From positions 310,001 through 374,000 of the forward strand of contig NZ_BAKX01000001.1 of the NCBI RefSeq assembly GCF_000614585.1: DNA of 64,000 nucleotides, in the 5' to 3' direction. Made by a program: the position numbers and the translations under genes. The notes below the pieces were generated by a model. That model searched no databases and was not told the origin of the DNA. It worked only from the letters and a program-made list of their open reading frames with translations. Position 1 is the stretch's first letter; each line of letters opens with the position of its first letter. Positions 17,137 through 24,941 of this stretch are shown here, one piece after another. The stretch comes from Porphyromonas gingivicanis JCM 15907. Its GTDB lineage: Bacteria > Bacteroidota > Bacteroidia > Bacteroidales > Porphyromonadaceae.

Positions 17137-20061
17137 ATGAAAAAGACACTCTTATTCCTTCTCTTTTGTGTCACTTCTGTTACTATGCTCTTGGCACAGA
17201 AGTTCAAGACAATTCAAAAGACAGATGGTAGAGGTTATCGCTACGAAGAGGTAACCAATGACCCAACTAAGGCCAGAGTTTACACGCTTTCTAATGGACT
17301 TACCGTCTATTTGAGCAAGAATGTAACCGCTCCTCGCATACAGACTTATATTCCTGTGCGAGCTGGTTCTAACAATGACCCTGCTGATAATACGGGGTTA
17401 GCGCACTATTTGGAACATATGCTCTTTAAGGGTACATCTCGTATGGGCTCTCTTAATTGGGAGAAAGAAAAGGTGGAGTTGCAAAAGATTTCGGATCTCT
17501 ATGAGCGTCATAAGCTCTCGAAAGATAGCTTAGAGCGTCGTCGTCTGTATCATCAGATTGACTCGATCTCTCAAGTAGCTTCTAAGTATGTTTCTGCCAA
17601 TGAGTATGATCGCCTAACCTCCTCTATAGGGGCAACTCGAGTAAATGCTCACACTTGGGTAGAAGAGACGGTTTATACCAACAATATCCCCTCGAATGAA
17701 TTGGAGCGTTGGTTGAAGATTGAGAGCGAACGCTTTGATGAGCTCACCCTACGCCTTTTCCACACAGAGATAGAGGCTGTGTATGAAGAGTTCAATATGG
17801 GGCAGGATAATACATACCGCCGAGTAATGAAAGTGCAAAACGAATTGCTCTTCCCTACACATCCCTATGGACAGCAAACTACAATCGGTACTTCGGAGCA
17901 CTTGAAGTCTCCCTCTCTCGAAGCTCTTCACCATTATTTCAACAAGTATTACATCCCCAATAACTATGCAATCGTTTTGGTGGGAGATTTGGACTATGAC
18001 CAGACAATAGCTTGGGTGGATAAATACTTTGGTAAGAAGAAGGCGAAGAAGTTAGTTCATCCTACTTTCCCTCGTGAAGCTCCTATAACCTCTCCCCGAG
18101 TGGCTGATGTGTATAGTAAAGATGCCGAGTTTGTAGGTATCTCTTACCGTTTCGATGGTGGTACAGGTAGCGAAGATGAAGTTTATCTAACTCTCATCGA
18201 CAGGATTTTCTCTAACGGTAAGGCTGGTTTGATAGACCTCAACCTCAACTTGGCACAAAAGGTATTGCAAGCCTCCTCTTATCCTATGGTGTATAAGGAG
18301 TATTCTGTACACAATTTCTATGCCAACCCTAACCCTGGGCAAACATTGGAGCAAGCCAGAGACCTCCTCTTCTCTCAAATAGAAAAGGTTAAGGCTGGCG
18401 ATTTTCCTGACTGGTTGTTAACGGCAGTTATTAACGAGATTGAGCTGGACCATACCAAGGGTTCTATCAATGCCAATCAGGTGGCTACCTATATGTACAA
18501 TGCTTTCATTCATCAGCAAAAGTGGGCAGACCGTCTTTCTTTTACCGAGAAGTTGCGTAAGGTAAAGAAAGCAGATATTGTAGCATTTGCTAAAAAGCAT
18601 TACAACAATAACTACGTACTTATCAATAAGCGTCAAGGCGACAATCCTAACCTAATACGTGTAGAAAACCCTGGCATCACACCTATCAACATTGATCGCA
18701 ATGCTATGTCAGAGTTTGGTAAAAACTTACTTGCCGAAGAGGCTCCTCGTTTGAAACCTCTCTTTGTAGATTTCAAGAAGGACATAAAGAAGACTAAGGC
18801 TGGAGCTTTGGATGTCGAATATATCCTCAATACCGAAAATGACCTCTTCGAACTTACCTACCATTTCGACTTCGGTAGTTTTGGTATGAAGGGCATCCAA
18901 AATGCCGCAGATTACTTCTCTTATCTTGGTACAGACAAATTGACTGCTACACAGGTACAGCAGGAGTTTTATAAGTTGGGGATTAGCTTCAATATATCGG
19001 TTCAAAACAAGAATACGTATATAACCCTCTCGGGCTTGAAACAGAACTTCGAGGCAGGAGTACGCCTTTTTGAAGAGGTGCTTAAGAATATAAAGCCCGA
19101 TGACGAAGCTCTTAAGAACTATGTAGAGCAGGTTATAAAGGGTCGTATGAACGAACGTAGCAATAAGGAGCAGATTTTCGATGCTGCTGTTATGTATGGT
19201 AAATATGGTAAAAACTCTCCTCTATTGGATATTACTTCTGTCGAGTACCTCAAAGGTCTCAAAGGAAAAGACCTTACCGATATGCTCAAAAGCCTAATGA
19301 CCTACAAGCATAAAATCTTCTATTATGGTAATGATATAGAAAATGCTCGCAAGGTATTGGCTAAGTATCATAAGGCGGGTACACGTCCTGTTCCTGCCAA
19401 CAAGGAGTACAAGCAGCTACCCACAGGTGGTAAAGTGTACTATACCAACTACGATATGGTGCAGACACAGATGATGATATTCCGCCGTGTGGATAAGTTT
19501 AACGCTAAAGATTTGGCTTGCGAACGTCTCTTTAATAGCTACTTCGGTGGAGGTATGGGATCTATCGTATTCCAAGAAATCCGTGAGTCTAAGAGCTTGG
19601 CATACTCTGCCTATGCTTACTATGGCGGAGCTAACAACTTGCAAGACTACAATTACCTCACTGCCTTTATCGGCACACAGGCGAACAAATTGCCCGAAGC
19701 TTTGAAGGCTATGGAAGAGCTTATTACCAATATGCCAGAGTCTGAAAAGAGTTTCGAAACAGCCAAAGAATTGGTATTGCGCACTATCGAGGCAGAGCGT
19801 ATCGTTCGCTCCAGTATTTATTGGAGGGCAGAGGGATTGCGCAAAGTAGGTATCTATCACGATCATCGTCGTGAAATCTACGAAGAGGTCAAAAAACTCT
19901 CGTTGCAAGACTTGGTTCGCTTCTTCAACGAAAAGATAAAGGGTGGAGACTATACTTTCGTACTCATTGGTAGAGAGAGCGATCTCCCCTTAGATATGAT
20001 GAAGAATTACGGCGAGGTACAAAAATTGGAGTTGGATGATATCTTCTCTCCTATAGAGTAA
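17137..20061 (+). CDS. M16 family zinc metallopeptidase, exported
   Basis: A 974-residue two-repeat inverzincin. A signal peptide (MKKTLLFLLFCVTSVTMLLA) directs it out of the cytoplasm. The inverted zinc motif HYLEHMLFKGT (HxxEH, about residue 90) and the downstream glutamate in EAVYEEFNM complete the active site in the first repeat; the second half (from about 560) carries the inactive repeat with the RxxxxY-like substrate region GGGMGSIVFQEIRESKSLAYSAYAYY. Such proteins in Bacteroidetes probably degrade peptides in the periplasm or at the surface. The downstream tandem hairpins form its terminator. Confidence 0.9.
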   Translation: MKKTLLFLLFCVTSVTMLLAQKFKTIQKTDGRGYRYEEVTNDPTKARVYTLSNGLTVYLSKNVTAPRIQTYIPVRAGSNNDPADNTGLAHYLEHMLFKGTSRMGSLNWEKEKVELQKISDLYERHKLSKDSLERRRLYHQIDSISQVASKYVSANEYDRLTSSIGATRVNAHTWVEETVYTNNIPSNELERWLKIESERFDELTLRLFHTEIEAVYEEFNMGQDNTYRRVMKVQNELLFPTHPYGQQTTIGTSEHLKSPSLEALHHYFNKYYIPNNYAIVLVGDLDYDQTIAWVDKYFGKKKAKKLVHPTFPREAPITSPRVADVYSKDAEFVGISYRFDGGTGSEDEVYLTLIDRIFSNGKAGLIDLNLNLAQKVLQASSYPMVYKEYSVHNFYANPNPGQTLEQARDLLFSQIEKVKAGDFPDWLLTAVINEIELDHTKGSINANQVATYMYNAFIHQQKWADRLSFTEKLRKVKKADIVAFAKKHYNNNYVLINKRQGDNPNLIRVENPGITPINIDRNAMSEFGKNLLAEEAPRLKPLFVDFKKDIKKTKAGALDVEYILNTENDLFELTYHFDFGSFGMKGIQNAADYFSYLGTDKLTATQVQQEFYKLGISFNISVQNKNTYITLSGLKQNFEAGVRLFEEVLKNIKPDDEALKNYVEQVIKGRMNERSNKEQIFDAAVMYGKYGKNSPLLDITSVEYLKGLKGKDLTDMLKSLMTYKHKIFYYGNDIENARKVLAKYHKAGTRPVPANKEYKQLPTGGKVYYTNYDMVQTQMMIFRRVDKFNAKDLACERLFNSYFGGGMGSIVFQEIRESKSLAYSAYAYYGGANNLQDYNYLTAFIGTQANKLPEALKAMEELITNMPESEKSFETAKELVLRTIEAERIVRSSIYWRAEGLRKVGIYHDHRREIYEEVKKLSLQDLVRFFNEKIKGGDYTFVLIGRESDLPLDMMKNYGEVQKLELDDIFSPIE

Positions 20062-20101
20062 TCTCTTGAACTCTCTACGGAGAGGTTCTCTTAAAACTTG
20101 T

Positions 20102-20133
20102 GGGGCTGTGGCAAAATTTTTTGTCGCAGCCCC
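20102..20133. terminator. Strong hairpin after the M16 protease gene
   Basis: Arms GGGGCTGTGGCAAAA (20102-20116) and TTTTGTCGCAGCCCC (20119-20133) pair over 15 positions with two G-U wobbles in the + strand RNA. It begins 40 bases after the M16 stop codon. The A/T part of the stem gives U-runs on both strands, so it may terminate in both directions. Confidence 0.65.
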
Positions 20134-20153
20134 TTGTCATAGGAGGAATAAAA

Positions 20154-20194
20154 AATGAGACTGAACCAAAATTCAATTTTGGCTCAGCCTCATT
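20154..20194. repeat. Long imperfect palindrome
   Basis: Two 20-base arms (20154-20173 and 20175-20194) around a single C, with only two mismatches; the central part is CCAAAATT-C-AATTTTGG. It is the second of three consecutive hairpins. Confidence 0.6.
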
Positions 20195-20245
20195 CTCTGT
20201 TAGGGTTTGTTATAGAAAGAGAGGATTTGTGATGGGAGTAAAAGG

Positions 20246-20281
20246 AAACTCACAGCCTTTATCTCCAAAGGTTGTGAGTTT
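20246..20281. terminator. Hairpin downstream of ribB
   Basis: Arms AAACTCACAGCCTTT (20246-20260) and AAAGGTTGTGAGTTT (20267-20281) form a 15-bp stem with one G-U wobble and a 6-base loop. A TTGCTGTTTTT tract follows on the + strand. It lies between the M16 gene and the end of minus-strand ribB and may terminate either transcript. Confidence 0.55.
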
Positions 20282-20353
20282 TGCTGTTTTTGTCCGTTGC
20301 AAAGCAAGCGCGAAACACTTCCGAACGAAGTGTATAAAGAGGGCTATGCTGGT

Positions 20354-20992
20354 TTAGATAGCGTGCATCTTTCGGTATGATGCTATATCCTCAATGGTGA
20401 GGATAGGCATATTGTGCTTGGCACTGAACACTTCGATCTGGGGCATACGAGCCATAGTGCCATCTTCATTGGTCAATTCACAGAGTACGGCAGTATCTCC
20501 CAAGCCTGCAATAGAGACGATGTCGATGCTCCCCTCGGTGTGTCCGCGACGCTCAAGTACACCACCATTTCTGGCTCTTAGGGGAAAGACGTGCCCAGGG
20601 TGCACCAAATCTTCTGCTTTGGCTCCTTGTTTGGCAGCAGTTTGTATGGTACAGAGACGGTCTGCAGCCGATACTCCCGTTGTAACTCCTTCTTTTGCTT
20701 CGATAGATATTGTAAAGGCGGTTTGATTCTTACAGGTGTTATTCTGTACCATAGGGGGGAGGTTCAGCTCTTCACACTTATAGTCCTTTAGACAAAGGCA
20801 TATAATACCGCTACACTCTCTAATCATCAAAGCGATATTTTGAGTAGTTAGGTTGGAGGTAGGATATATAATATCTCCCTCATTTTCTCGATTTTCATCG
20901 TCCACCAAAAGAATACCTCTGCCTTCTCTTAGGGCAGTAATTGCTTTTTGAATACGCTCTTCCAATTGTGTTGTTGGAGTTTGTGTTGCCAT
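20354..20992 (-). CDS. ribB: 3,4-dihydroxy-2-butanone-4-phosphate synthase
   Basis: Converts ribulose-5-phosphate to the four-carbon precursor of riboflavin. I take the ATG at 20992 ([21 protein letters not shown]) because the frame upstream of it is the riboswitch leader. The 212 residues match a stand-alone Rib[14 protein letters not shown] (metal/substrate acidic loop), [26 protein letters not shown] and [11 protein letters not shown]. There is no fused GTP cyclohydrolase II domain, so ribA must lie elsewhere. Expression is expected to be shut off by FMN through the leader at 21117-21238. Confidence 0.95.
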   Translation of the reverse strand: MATQTPTTQLEERIQKAITALREGRGILLVDDENRENEGDIIYPTSNLTTQNIALMIRECSGIICLCLKDYKCEELNLPPMVQNNTCKNQTAFTISIEAKEGVTTGVSAADRLCTIQTAAKQGAKAEDLVHPGHVFPLRARNGGVLERRGHTEGSIDIVSIAGLGDTAVLCELTNEDGTMARMPQIEVFSAKHNMPILTIEDIASYRKMHAI

Positions 20993-21116
20993 TATTCTAT
21001 CCAATTGATTATTATATATCTCTACAAACAAGACGTTTACAGAAAAGCACACACGAATAAGATAGACGGCAGTACGCAAAATTCCCCAAGAAAAAAGGGG
21101 ATAGAAAACGAAAAGC

Positions 21117-21238
21117 CGATTCATATCTCATCCGGACTATACCGTCGGTTAAGGAATTACACCTTATCAATCTCTGTACTATAGAGAGTTGTGGACTATA
21201 ACCACCGGTAGGGACTTACACCCTGCCTCTATAAATCG
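21117..21238 (-). promoter_or_regulatory. FMN riboswitch (RFN element) controlling ribB
   Basis: On the minus strand the leader contains the highly conserved blocks GGGTGTAAGTCCCTACCGG, then AAGGTGTAATTCCTT and ACCGACGGTATAGTCCGGAT, the RFN core. The closing P1 helix is CGATTTATA (5' end, 21230-21238) with TATGAATCG (21117-21125), nine pairs with one wobble. About 125 bases separate it from the ribB ATG; that leader includes a CCCC/GGGG hairpin (about 21078-21100) followed by AATTTTG, a candidate part of the expression platform. Confidence 0.95.
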
Positions 21239-21393
21239 CTACACAAAAGTAACCATATCTTTCATATAATCACTAAAGAAGATATGAAAAGATACTTAAA
21301 AGAATCAGTGCAAGGAGGTTTAACGCATCTTTATGTCAGGTGTATTTAAGAGAGGAAACGCTAAGAGAGTGTAAGTGATGAGAAAGCAAGAGC

Positions 21394-22184
21394 TTAGGAA
21401 ATAAAGCAACGTGCCACTACAATGGCTGTTGCTACAGCTACATTGAGCGACTCGGCATGATGACCATCTGGTGTTTGCGCAGGTATGGTTACCGAGTGGG
21501 TAATGTACTTTGCGATCTGATTGCTTATTCCATTACCCTCATTGCCCATAACCCAAAGAGAGGGAGTGGTGGGTAGGGGGAGGGGAGCATGGGATTTCAA
21601 AAGATTTATCCCCTTCAAAAAAGTACCCCATACGGGTACTTTTTCTCTCTCAAGCTTCTGCATAAAAGTGTCAATGTCGACCACGTAAGAGACCTTAACA
21701 CGAGCCAAACCTCCCATTGTAGCTTGTACACCTTTGGGGAAAATATGTCTGCCGTACCCATCGTTACGAAGATTTGGCGGATGCCGAACCAGTCGCATGT
21801 ACGTAGGATAGAGCCTACATTGCCGGGGTCTTGTACATTGTCGAGCAAAAGCGACATTCTTTCGATGGGAGGCTCCTCTTCTTGGGGGGCGGGAAGTTCG
21901 AAAAGGGCAATCATCGAACGAGGATTTTGTAGAGAGCTAATAGCTGAAAAATCATACGACTCGGGGAGCAAAATCACCTTAGCAATAGTAGGAGATTGAG
22001 AAAAAGACTGCCACATCGAAGGAGTCGTAATGAGGAGTCGACAGCGAAAGGCTTCCGAAAGTTCTTCTATCAGTTTGGGTCCCTCTGCCACGAACAATTG
22101 ATGCTCCCGCCTCCCTTTAGCTCGGTGTAGGCTAAGGATCAACTTCCGTTCTTGATGTGATAAAGAGGTCTGTTCCTGTATCAT
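21394..22184 (-). CDS. TrmH/SpoU-family RNA 2'-O-methyltransferase, interrupted by a one-base frameshift
   Basis: Methylates ribose in rRNA or tRNA. The first frame contains the SpoU substrate-binding-like N-terminal domain (HRAKGRREHQLFVAEGPKLIEE) and the start of the SPOUT knot LLDNVQDPGNVGSILRTCDWFG. The second holds QATMGGLARVKV, WVMGNEGNGIS and TIPAQTPDGHHAESLNVAVATAI, the motifs 2 and 3 that bind SAM. They join at about 21726-21735 (FSPKV to VQATMG) when one base is added, giving about 263 residues. The exact RNA target cannot be told. A TACCTTTG promoter element lies 46 bp upstream. Confidence 0.88.
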
Positions 22185-22229
22185 AAAAAGGTAATTTTCT
22201 CTCCGACTAAGCTGTTCTTTTTCTTACCG

Positions 22230-22237
22230 CAAAGGTA
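22230..22237 (-). promoter_or_regulatory. Candidate -7 element for the SpoU methylase gene
   Basis: Minus-strand TACCTTTG, a match to TAnnTTTG, 46 bp before the ATG at 22184. It is immediately downstream (in minus-strand sense) of the 22-bp tandem repeats. Confidence 0.45.
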
Positions 22238-22246
22238 GGCGAAAAA

Positions 22247-22311
22247 AACATCTGTGTAAACGGCGAAAACCCTCCGTGCAAACTCTTGAAACCATCCGTG
22301 TAAACTCTCAA
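22247..22311 (+). repeat. Three tandem copies of a 22-bp repeat
   Basis: Units at 22247-22267 (21 bp), 22268-22289 and 22290-22311 share the core ATCYGTGYAAACTCT and begin AACC or AACA. The last is followed by the palindrome GGGTTAACCC. A second, more degenerate array of the same unit is found in the opposite orientation at 37947-38013. The array occupies an intergenic position between divergent units. Confidence 0.75.
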
Positions 22312-22429
22312 AAGGGTTAACCCTTTTTTATATTCAGATGAGTGATGCGATAAGAGGGTATATTTTGAGGACAGATAGTAGAGTGTATTACCATAAATTT
22401 TTCTTCTATGGTTATAGCTCTTTTTATAC

Positions 22430-22437
22430 TACCTTTG
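22430..22437 (+). promoter_or_regulatory. Candidate promoter of the small structured locus
   Basis: TACCTTTG fits TAnnTTTG. The expected start, about seven bases after the box, falls at the first base of the 11-bp inverted repeat at 22445. A good TTG -33 box is not seen. Confidence 0.45.
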
Positions 22438-22443
22438 TGCCAT

Positions 22444-22567
22444 GGAGGTGTGTCATAATGCGCAGGTTACTGCGTTGCATGCGGCTTGTGGCTTTGGTTA
22501 TATACTTCGGTACGCTCCTTTTAGCCTCGGTCTTAGTGCCTTGTTTTTATACACTTTGACACACCTC
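22444..22567 (+). ncRNA. Candidate structured RNA with pairing 5' and 3' ends
   Basis: The predicted transcript would start at the 11-base arm GAGGTGTGTCA (22445-22455) and end at its exact complement TGACACACCTC (22557-22567). Inside are a CGCAG-GTTA-CTGCG hairpin (22461-22474) and a TAC-TTCG-GTA tetraloop hairpin near 22503-22512. The shape suggests a compact folded RNA; it does not show the conserved SRP loop and at about 124 bases is short for 6S RNA. The same stretch also encodes a hydrophobic 33-residue frame, so it may be an mRNA with sequestered start. Confidence 0.35.
22458..22559 (+). CDS. Possible 33-residue hydrophobic peptide
   Basis: ATG at 22458, directly after a GGAGG-containing stem arm, opens a frame MRRLLRCMRL followed by the hydrophobic stretch VALVIYFGTLLLASVLVPCF and the end YTL: a basic N-terminus and one membrane helix. 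Both ends sit in or beside the inverted repeat, so ribosome access would be blocked in the folded RNA. This resembles the layout of type I toxin messages, but no antisense promoter was proven and chance coding within a structured RNA is possible. Confidence 0.3.
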   Translation: MRRLLRCMRLVALVIYFGTLLLASVLVPCFYTL

Positions 22568-22640
22568 AACGAGGGATGTGTCTAAAATGAATTTTGAACA
22601 CCCCATACTTTAACCGTATTCACTACAAGGTAAATAACGA

Positions 22641-24170
22641 ATGGGACGAATACTAAAAACAAGAGGACTGCTCTTACTACTCTATATTCTTTTGATTTTT
22701 TCTTCGAAAGCAGAGGCCTCTTTTTTGCATCAAAATCCTCCTTATAAAGTACATGTCGTAGAAGCACAAGAGACTGTTTACTCGATAGCTCGTAGAAATG
22801 GTGTTTCGGAAGAGGATATATATCAACTAAATCCTGGCTCAGAGTTGGGCATTCGCATTGGGCAGGAGTTACGTATCCCCACAAAGAAGAGTGCGCCTAA
22901 AGCTCAATTTCCACACTCCAATAAAGAGGGGTTTCATACCGTACAATCAGGAGAAACACTCTATTCTATAGCTAAACAATATGGTATTACTGTAGCTATA
23001 CTTTTGCAATACAACCCCGATATTGTTCCCGAACATTTACAAGCTGGTACGGAGTTGCGTGTTGCTCTCACAAGTGGTGATAGTGAGTCTTCTTCTAACA
23101 AAATACTTGTGGTCTCGCCAGATGGAACAAATAAAGTGAATGTAGCTCTTTTGCTTCCCGTAGGGGCTAATGGTCCCTCTCGATATATTCAGTTCTATGA
23201 GGGGTTTCTTCTTGGGCTTTATCAACTTAAAAAGAATGGTATATCTGTAGTCCTAAATGTACATCAGGCTCAAAATGAGAGTGAATTGAAAAACCTTATA
23301 GCCGATAGAAAGTTGTACTCGTCTAACCTTATTGTTGGGGGGCACACGGAAAAAACGGTAAATATGCTCTCTCAATACTCTGCCCAAGAAGGTATTCCTT
23401 ATGTATCTCCTTTCATTGCACAGAATAGAGTGAGTGTATCTTCGCGTTCCATCTTTCGCATTAATACTCCACAGCAGGAGTTATATCCTTATGTAGCTCA
23501 AAACTTTGCTCATCGCTATTCAAATTCTGATGTGCTTTTTATAGAGGATGAGCAGGGCAATCATAAAACATTGGTCTCAATACTTAAGAAACAACTGAAA
23601 TCAATAAGGCATAGATACCGAACCTGTAGCTATCAAGAGTTTATTGCAGGAACGGCAACGTATCTGCTTTCACACAACACTGTATTAGTGCCGAATCATA
23701 GTACTCAAAACTATTTACAAGGCATCTTGTCTGCACTCAAAGAGCATTATGCTATGGCTCGCGGGATTACTCTTTTTGGTTATCCCGAGTGGCAGTCGTA
23801 TAGTAGAGAGACTCTTTCGGCTCTGGGAGGGTATCATGGTACTATTTACTCCTCTTTCTTTTTTGACCGCACTATGAAGGAGAGTACCAGCTTTTTGAAG
23901 AATTATAATCTATGGTTTAGTCGCAAGAATACAGAAAACTTCCCTAAATACAATGTGTTGGGGTACGATATAGCTCGCTACTTTGTACGAGCATTGGCCA
24001 TATATGGAGCTTCTTTTTCCGACTCTTTTTCACAACTCCCCTCCGATGGTTTGCAGATGAATTTTGTATTCAAACGCCTTGAAGGCGATGAGCATTATAC
24101 AAGCATAGGGCTTTTCTTTATTACTTACGATGCCACAGGTAAGGCTACTCGACAGGAAGTAACTTTTTAA
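22641..24170 (+). CDS. LysM-repeat protein with periplasmic-binding (PBP1-like) domain
   Basis: A 509-residue exported protein. A signal peptide (LLLLLYILLIFSSKAEA) is followed by two LysM modules at about 34-80 and 97-145 (HVVEAQETVYSIARRNGVSEEDIY and TVQSGETLYSIAKQYGITVAI) that bind peptidoglycan. After a Ser-rich linker, residues about 165-500 form a type I periplasmic-binding fold, starting VNVALLLPVGANG and running through VGGHTEKTVNMLS. This architecture is common in Bacteroidetes and resembles the LpoA/LppC-like activators of wall synthesis, though a direct link is inference. It begins a + strand run with the beta-barrel and acyl-CoA ligase genes. Confidence 0.85.
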   Translation: MGRILKTRGLLLLLYILLIFSSKAEASFLHQNPPYKVHVVEAQETVYSIARRNGVSEEDIYQLNPGSELGIRIGQELRIPTKKSAPKAQFPHSNKEGFHTVQSGETLYSIAKQYGITVAILLQYNPDIVPEHLQAGTELRVALTSGDSESSSNKILVVSPDGTNKVNVALLLPVGANGPSRYIQFYEGFLLGLYQLKKNGISVVLNVHQAQNESELKNLIADRKLYSSNLIVGGHTEKTVNMLSQYSAQEGIPYVSPFIAQNRVSVSSRSIFRINTPQQELYPYVAQNFAHRYSNSDVLFIEDEQGNHKTLVSILKKQLKSIRHRYRTCSYQEFIAGTATYLLSHNTVLVPNHSTQNYLQGILSALKEHYAMARGITLFGYPEWQSYSRETLSALGGYHGTIYSSFFFDRTMKESTSFLKNYNLWFSRKNTENFPKYNVLGYDIARYFVRALAIYGASFSDSFSQLPSDGLQMNFVFKRLEGDEHYTSIGLFFITYDATGKATRQEVTF

Positions 24171-24205
24171 GAGAGTGTAAGATGTAAAATAAAACTCTAT
24201 ACACT

Positions 24206-24883
24206 ATGCTGTACAAGAAAGTCATCCTGTGTTTACTTCTATGTTTGCCCTCTCTTCTTTGGGGGCAACGTAGTGAGCGTACCCCCACATTGACACATCC
24301 AACGCTTTATGTAGGAGCTTCCGCTGGAGCTTCCGCCTCTCAACTTCTCTTTATGCCGTCAGTATCACAAACGTTGCTACAAGGTATTCGTGTGGGTTTT
24401 ATGGCTACTCTTGCCAATAGTGAGTACACTGATTTTACTTTTGAGGTAGCGTACAATCAAAGAGGCTGGCAAGAGTCAAGGGCGCAGGGAACGGATAAAG
24501 AACGTTTCTATCTAAGAAAGATGAACTTTATAGATTTTCCCATTCTGTGCCACTTGTATTATCCTATAAGGAGAGCAAAAGTGGGGATAAAGATGGGACC
24601 TCAGATAGGTCTTTTTTTAGGAGAAACTATAACCTCAAAAGGCACTTCTTTTACTCCTCAAGAGCGTGTTAGGCAATCATTAAAGGTAGTCAATACATTT
24701 GCTTGGGGGTTGATGGGAGGACCCTCCATTAGCTATAGTTGGGGAAGGCATCGTATAGAAATGGATATTCTCGTTTATTACGGGTTTAACGATATATTCT
24801 CTACTACAATACGAGACCCTTATAGTAAGTCCAGCGAGTTATTTGGAATGCTCAAATTGAATTACCTCTTCCGTCTTCTTTAA
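24206..24883 (+). CDS. Outer membrane beta-barrel protein (PorT-like family)
   Basis: A 225-residue protein with a signal peptide (MLYKKVILCLLLCLPSLLWG) and alternating amphipathic strands ending in an aromatic-rich C-terminus (MLKLNYLFRLL), typical of an eight-stranded outer-membrane barrel of the PF13568 type. Strand-like blocks include YVGASAGASASQLLF, FTFEVAYNQRGWQES and VGIKMGPQIGLFLGE. The family contains PorT of the type IX secretion system, and the neighbourhood (topB, dpp5) is reminiscent of a Porphyromonas region, but I cannot assign this gene as PorT from motifs alone. It follows the LysM gene by 35 bp. Confidence 0.8.
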   Translation: MLYKKVILCLLLCLPSLLWGQRSERTPTLTHPTLYVGASAGASASQLLFMPSVSQTLLQGIRVGFMATLANSEYTDFTFEVAYNQRGWQESRAQGTDKERFYLRKMNFIDFPILCHLYYPIRRAKVGIKMGPQIGLFLGETITSKGTSFTPQERVRQSLKVVNTFAWGLMGGPSISYSWGRHRIEMDILVYYGFNDIFSTTIRDPYSKSSELFGMLKLNYLFRLL

Positions 24884-24941
24884 GACAAACTCTACATACT
24901 TGCAATGTTCAACATTAAAAGTGTCTACAACAACTATCATT

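Noticed and set aside
22338-22559. 73-codon ORF starting MSDAIRGYIL
   Set aside because: Its first 40 codons lie upstream of the predicted promoter and read as random; only the last 33 codons (from 22458) have a plausible start.
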